Below the pieces are notes generated by a model, which saw only the letters and a program-made list of their open reading frames with translations, did no database searches and was not told the origin of the DNA. Below are positions 6,256 through 9,208 of a DNA stretch of 9,208 bases, piece after piece; the first letter of the stretch is position 1, and every line of letters begins with the position of its first letter. Origin of the DNA: an uncultured Bacilli bacterium. Lineage in GTDB: Bacteria > Bacillota_I > Bacilli_A > RF39 > UBA660. The position numbers were made by a program, and so were the translations under genes. Location of the stretch: the NCBI GenBank assembly GCA_934162555.1, contig CAKPJE010000041.1:1-9208 (forward strand), given 5' to 3'.

Positions 6256-8286
6256 ATGGCGAAAAACTTAGTAATTGTAGAATCACCAAGTAAATCAAAA
6301 ACAATTGAAAAATATTTGGGCAAAGATTATCATGTTGTATCTAGTAAAGGCCATATAAGGGATTTATCAACCAAAGGAAAATATGGTTTAGGTGTAGATA
6401 CAGAAAATAATTTTAAGCCCGATTATACATATATAACAGGAAAGAAAAAGATCGTAAAAGAATTAAATGAGGATGTCAAAAAAGTAGACAATGTTTATCT
6501 AGCAACCGACCCCGATCGTGAAGGGGAAGCAATAAGTTGGCATTTAAAAGAATGTTTGGATTTAGACAATAAAAATTATAAAAGAATTGTATTTAATGAA
6601 ATAACTAAAAATGCTATATTAGATTCATTTAATCATGCTAGAGATATTGATATGAATTTAGTTAATTCACAAGAAACTAGAAGAATATTAGATAGAATAA
6701 TAGGATTCCGTTTAAGTAAACTAATGCAAGCTAAAACAAGTGGATCATCAGCAGGTAGGGTTCAATCTGTTGCTTTAAAACTAATTGTAGATAAAGAGAG
6801 AGAAATTGAAAAATTTAAAGAAGAAGAATATTGGACTATAAAAGCTATATTCCCTAATTTTTTTGCTGATCTAGATAATTATTTAGGTAAAGAAATAAAA
6901 ATTAGTACTGAAGAAGAAGCTAATAATATTTTAAAAAAATTAAATAAAGACTTTAAAATTGATTCAGTTACCGAAAAAGAAAAATCAAGAAATTCTAAAG
7001 TCCCATTTATTACATCAACATTACAGCAAGAAGCATCTAATAAACTTGGTATGACTGCTAAAAAAACAATGAGTGTTGCTCAAAAACTATACGAAGGAAT
7101 TGATTTGCCTGGAGAAACAGTGGGTTTAATCACTTATATGCGTACTGATTCAATCCGTTTATCAAATGATTTCATAAGTGATACTTACCAGTTTATAAGA
7201 AATAAATATGGTGAAGAATATTTAGGAAGTGTAAAAGTATCTAAAAAAACAGAAAATGTCCAAGATGCTCATGAAGCTATTAGACCAACTAGTATTAATA
7301 GAATACCTGAAGAAATAAAAGAATATCTAACACCAGATGAATATAAATTATATAGAATTATTTATTATAGAGCTTTAGCTTCATTAATGAAAAATGCAAA
7401 ATATTTGCAAACAACAATTAATTTATTAAACAATGATTATGGATTTAAAGCAACTGGTAGTGTTATAACATTTGATGGCTATTTAAAGATATATAAAGAT
7501 TATGAAGAGATAGGAGATGTAGTATTACCAAACTTAAAAGATTATAAAAGTAATATTATATTATCTGAAAATATTGAAAAAGAACAACATTTTACTAAAC
7601 CACCAGCTAGATATACTGAAGCTAAATTAATTAAGGAAATGGAAGAGTTAGGTATTGGTAGACCAAGTACTTATGCTAAAATAATAGACACTATAAAAGA
7701 GCGAGGATATGTAAATATTCAAGATAAAAAATTTATTCCAACTGAAATAGGTATTGAAATAACCGATAAATTGCAAGAATTCTTTAGTCATTTAATAAAT
7801 GTTAAGTATACAGCAAGTATGGAAACTAATTTAGATGAAATAGCCGAAGGTAAAAAATCATGGGTTCAAACATTAAAAGAATTCTATGATGATTTTGAAC
7901 CATATGTCTTAAATGCTTTTAAAGAGATGCCTAAAAAAGAAGCTGAAGAAACCGGTGAAATGTGTCCAGAATGTAATAGTCCTTTAGTATATAGAAAAGG
8001 AAAATATGGTAAATTTATTGCTTGTAGTAATTATCCAAAATGTAAATATATAAAACAAGAAGAAAAAGCTACTGAAGAAATATGTGATTGCCCTAATTGT
8101 TCTGGCAAAATAGTTAAAAAAAGAAGCAAAAAAGGTAAAATATTTTATGGATGTTCTAATTATCCAGAATGTAAAACAGCATATTGGGATATGCCAACTG
8201 GCGAAAAGTGTCCTAAATGTGGTAAATTATTGTTAATCAAGAATAAAAAAACTCACTGTTCTGAGTGTGATTATATCAAGGACTAA
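6256..8286 (+). CDS. topA: DNA topoisomerase I (type IA)
   Basis: A 676-residue type IA topoisomerase, close to the usual Bacillota length. It relaxes negative supercoils by cutting one strand through a 5'-phosphotyrosine link. The N-terminal TOPRIM domain has VIVESPSKSKTIEKYLG (6-22; catalytic E9) and ATDPDREGEA (83-92; metal-binding D85, D87, E89). The active-site tyrosine is Y294 in LITYMRTDS. Further family blocks are SSAGRVQSVALK in the first 200 residues and GIGRPSTYA in the second half. The C-terminus holds three Cys4 zinc fingers: first at 570-596, second at 610/612-639 (with an extra Cys in CDCPNC), third at 652-671. GGGAGG lies 8 bases before ATG. It forms a single-gene unit with its own promoter and terminator, divergent from femABX. 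Nothing essential appears missing. Confidence 0.98.
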   Translation: MAKNLVIVESPSKSKTIEKYLGKDYHVVSSKGHIRDLSTKGKYGLGVDTENNFKPDYTYITGKKKIVKELNEDVKKVDNVYLATDPDREGEAISWHLKECLDLDNKNYKRIVFNEITKNAILDSFNHARDIDMNLVNSQETRRILDRIIGFRLSKLMQAKTSGSSAGRVQSVALKLIVDKEREIEKFKEEEYWTIKAIFPNFFADLDNYLGKEIKISTEEEANNILKKLNKDFKIDSVTEKEKSRNSKVPFITSTLQQEASNKLGMTAKKTMSVAQKLYEGIDLPGETVGLITYMRTDSIRLSNDFISDTYQFIRNKYGEEYLGSVKVSKKTENVQDAHEAIRPTSINRIPEEIKEYLTPDEYKLYRIIYYRALASLMKNAKYLQTTINLLNNDYGFKATGSVITFDGYLKIYKDYEEIGDVVLPNLKDYKSNIILSENIEKEQHFTKPPARYTEAKLIKEMEELGIGRPSTYAKIIDTIKERGYVNIQDKKFIPTEIGIEITDKLQEFFSHLINVKYTASMETNLDEIAEGKKSWVQTLKEFYDDFEPYVLNAFKEMPKKEAEETGEMCPECNSPLVYRKGKYGKFIACSNYPKCKYIKQEEKATEEICDCPNCSGKIVKKRSKKGKIFYGCSNYPECKTAYWDMPTGEKCPKCGKLLLIKNKKTHCSECDYIKD

Positions 8287-8302
8287 TTTATTAGTTCTTT
8301 TT
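8278..8302 (+). terminator. topA rho-independent terminator
   Basis: AAGGACTAA (8278-8286) and TTAGTTCTT (8291-8299) pair over 9 bp with one G-U around a TTTA loop, and T's continue to 8302. The stem includes the topA stop codon TAA (8284-8286). Confidence 0.8.
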
Positions 8303-8305
8303 CTG

Positions 8306-8329
8306 TTATAGTTTGACATTCAACTATAA
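8306..8329. promoter_or_regulatory. Candidate operator over the -35 box of the orphan gene
   Basis: TTATAGTT (8306-8313) and AACTATAA (8322-8329) are perfect 8-bp inverted arms with an 8-base spacer. The dyad centre falls on the -35 TTGACA (8313-8318). Neither strand has a U-tract after it, so it is not a terminator. A dimeric repressor bound here would block RNA polymerase. No regulator gene for it is in the window. Confidence 0.5.
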
Positions 8330-8341
8330 AAATGGTATATT
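8313..8341 (+). promoter_or_regulatory. Promoter of the orphan gene
   Basis: A perfect TTGACA (8313-8318), a 17-base spacer, and TATATT (8336-8341, 5 of 6) preceded by TGG make a strong extended -10 promoter. The start is expected near 8348, which rules out the in-frame ATG at 8332 as a start codon because it overlaps the -10 region. Confidence 0.8.
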
Positions 8342-8364
8342 ATATAACGTTTGGAGGAATATAT

Positions 8365-8817
8365 ATGAATATAAATATAATATCAATAATGGATAGCACA
8401 ACCAAAGAAATTTACACATTTACATATTTTGATGATATTGAGTATGTTGAAGAAATGGCTAACCTAATATATGAACACAATGCTTTAGCAGCTATAACAA
8501 CTATAAGAGAATTTGCTAGAAGAAAAAAAGAATTTTATAAAAAAGCATATTTTAATTATATGAAAAAAGTTGAAGCAGATAAAAGTTTAGGAATAGTTGA
8601 TAGATTACACACTAAAAGTGGTGCTAAAATAGATGTAATGATATATGATGAACCTTATGAGTTATTTGAAAAATATAAAACAGCTTGGGGTATAGAATTA
8701 GACGAAAATATGAAGAAAAATATTTTAGAAAATTTTAAAAGTATGGTTGATACAGTTATTACTGATGAAATACTAAATCCTGATAAAAATGTAAAAAGAT
8801 TGAGGACAAAAAAATAA
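8365..8817 (+). CDS. Hypothetical protein, 150 residues, unrecognised
   Basis: I do not recognise this protein. It has no signal peptide or membrane segment and should be cytoplasmic. Residues 1-22 look like a beta strand pair (M-N-I-N-I-I-S-I-M-D and I-Y-T-F-T-Y-F-D-D). Residues 23-68 look like two helices with a charged R-R-K-K-E-F-Y-K-K-A-Y-F stretch. A K-S-G-A-K-I-D-V-M-I-Y strand follows, then helices, and the end is basic (K-R-L-R-T-K-K). The ATG at 8365 is chosen because GGAGG (8353-8357) lies 7 bases upstream and the promoter excludes the earlier in-frame ATG at 8332. Two stop codons in a row (TAA TAA) close it. It stands alone between the topA terminator and the dinD-like gene, with a strong promoter and a likely operator, so it is probably a regulated accessory gene. 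Confidence 0.8.
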   Translation: MNINIISIMDSTTKEIYTFTYFDDIEYVEEMANLIYEHNALAAITTIREFARRKKEFYKKAYFNYMKKVEADKSLGIVDRLHTKSGAKIDVMIYDEPYELFEKYKTAWGIELDENMKKNILENFKSMVDTVITDEILNPDKNVKRLRTKK

Positions 8818-8821
8818 TAAT

Positions 8822-8840
8822 AATTTTTTACTAAAAAATT
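8822..8840 (+). terminator. Weak AT-only hairpin after the orphan gene
   Basis: AATTTTTT (8822-8829) and AAAAAATT (8833-8840) pair over 8 bp around ACT, directly after the double stop. All pairs are A-T and only TTTAA follows, so termination would be inefficient; in DNA this AT-rich it could be chance. Confidence 0.3.
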
Positions 8841-8899
8841 TAATGGCATTCATTTCTTCATTACTATTTGGGTCTAAATAAATATAGTGAGAGAAAAGA

Positions 8900-9208
8900 A
8901 TGATTAGAAATATGAATCAAATATCTGAATATAATAAAACAACTTTTGAGGGTATTAAACATACTAATGAACATGGAAATGAATATTGGTGTGCTAGGAA
9001 ATTACAAGTTGCTCTTGAGCATAAAGAATGGAGAAAGTTTTTTAGAGTAATAGAAAAGGCAAAAGAAGCATGTAACAATAGTAAATTTAAAGTATCGGAC
9101 CATTTTGCCCAAGCCGACAAAATGGTGAAAATAGGTTCTGATGCTAAAAGAAAAAATTTGAGATATCGTGAAGATCTAACAGCTAATCTTTTTAGAATAA
9201 TGCAAACT
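8900..9208 (+). CDS. dinD: DinD-like protein, apparently internally deleted (partial at window edge)
   Basis: 103 residues are visible and the frame is open to the window edge. Residues 15-84 match the N-terminal DinD domain: F-E-x-I-K-H, N-E-Y-W-C-A-R-K-L-Q, E-W-R-K-F-F-R-V-I-E-K-A-K-E-A-C, D-H-F-A-Q-A-D-K-M-V-K-I-G-S-D-A-K-R. In full-length DinD this is followed by a long middle region beginning D-Y-x-L-S-R-Y-A-C-Y-L-I and containing Q-T-Y-F-A-x-Q-T-R. Here that is absent; instead K-N-L-R-Y-R-E-D leads straight to L-T-A-N-L-F-R-I-M-Q-T, which belongs near the DinD C-terminus. About 100 residues seem missing, in frame. DinD is DNA-damage-inducible in E. coli. I see no LexA-type site upstream; TATAGT (8883-8888) is a possible -10 without a good -35. 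The start is uncertain: ATG 8900 has a weak GTGAGAG upstream, and a second in-frame ATG is at 8912. It may be a shortened functional variant or a decaying copy. Confidence 0.7.
   Translation, partial: MIRNMNQISEYNKTTFEGIKHTNEHGNEYWCARKLQVALEHKEWRKFFRVIEKAKEACNNSKFKVSDHFAQADKMVKIGSDAKRKNLRYREDLTANLFRIMQT

Noticed and set aside
6078..6293. A 71-codon plus-strand open frame overlapping the topA start
   Set aside because: It runs through the topA promoter and into topA in another frame, has no Shine-Dalgarno, and is low-complexity hydrophobic. It is a by-product of AT-rich sequence.
8655..8849. Minus-strand 64-codon ORF opposite the orphan gene's 3' end
   Set aside because: It is antisense to a better-supported gene, without a ribosome site, and rich in Phe/Leu as expected from the reverse of Lys/Glu codons.
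8830..8900. Minus-strand peptide-like stretch (DPNSNEEMNAIKFF) between the orphan gene and dinD, as a gene remnant
   Set aside because: It reads like coding sequence for about 25 residues but has no ATG, GTG or TTG start with a ribosome site in frame and turns into low-complexity sequence; chance is the simpler explanation.
8917..9120. Minus-strand 67-codon ORF at the right edge
   Set aside because: It is exactly antisense to the recognisable DinD N-terminal coding sequence and has no Shine-Dalgarno.

Overview
The window is very AT-rich DNA using the standard bacterial code: tryptophan is TGG, every complete gene ends in TAA or TAG, and none needs TGA as a sense codon. A strong Shine-Dalgarno (GGAGG-type) precedes most genes. 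Together with a FemABX peptidoglycan bridge enzyme, a membrane-bound O-acyltransferase and a Gram-positive-length topA with three zinc fingers, this suggests a low-GC, walled member of the Bacillota, most likely one of the uncultivated host-associated Bacilli near the Mollicutes. The exact taxon cannot be read from the window.

Layout. Positions 1-50 hold the last codons of a plus-strand gene, closed by an intrinsic terminator. A plus-strand gene (116-1726) encodes a membrane-anchored protein with about four bacterial Ig-like (Big2-type) repeats and a metallopeptidase-like C-terminal domain. It converges, four bases apart and sharing a bidirectional terminator, on a minus-strand cell-surface cluster running from about 6010 down to 1731: a FemABX aminoacyltransferase, a small membrane-anchored protein (possibly DUF4358-like), an AlgI/DltB-type MBOAT O-acyltransferase and a DHHW/AlgX-type SGNH-like partner. 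The last two are the usual pair for O-acylating (typically O-acetylating) an exported polymer; the FemABX protein acts on peptidoglycan precursors.

The 250-base divergent region between femABX and topA is the richest non-coding stretch. It holds a good topA promoter on the plus strand. On the minus strand it holds an extended -10 promoter, an imperfectly closed 67-base stem structure, an intrinsic terminator, and then a second promoter immediately in front of femABX. This is either a small stable RNA gene or a structured leader/attenuator, and I could not assign it to a known class.

After topA (6256-8286) and its terminator comes an unrecognised 150-residue gene (8365-8817). Its promoter carries a 24-base dyad over the -35 box, which looks like an operator. 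The right edge holds the start of a dinD-like gene in which the N-terminal domain appears joined almost directly to the C-terminal motif, as though the middle of the gene were missing.

The surface genes, the Ig-like/peptidase protein and topA look like ordinary chromosomal content. The last 900 bases (orphan gene plus altered dinD) look more like accessory DNA. I found no CRISPR array, tRNA, rRNA or insertion sequence.
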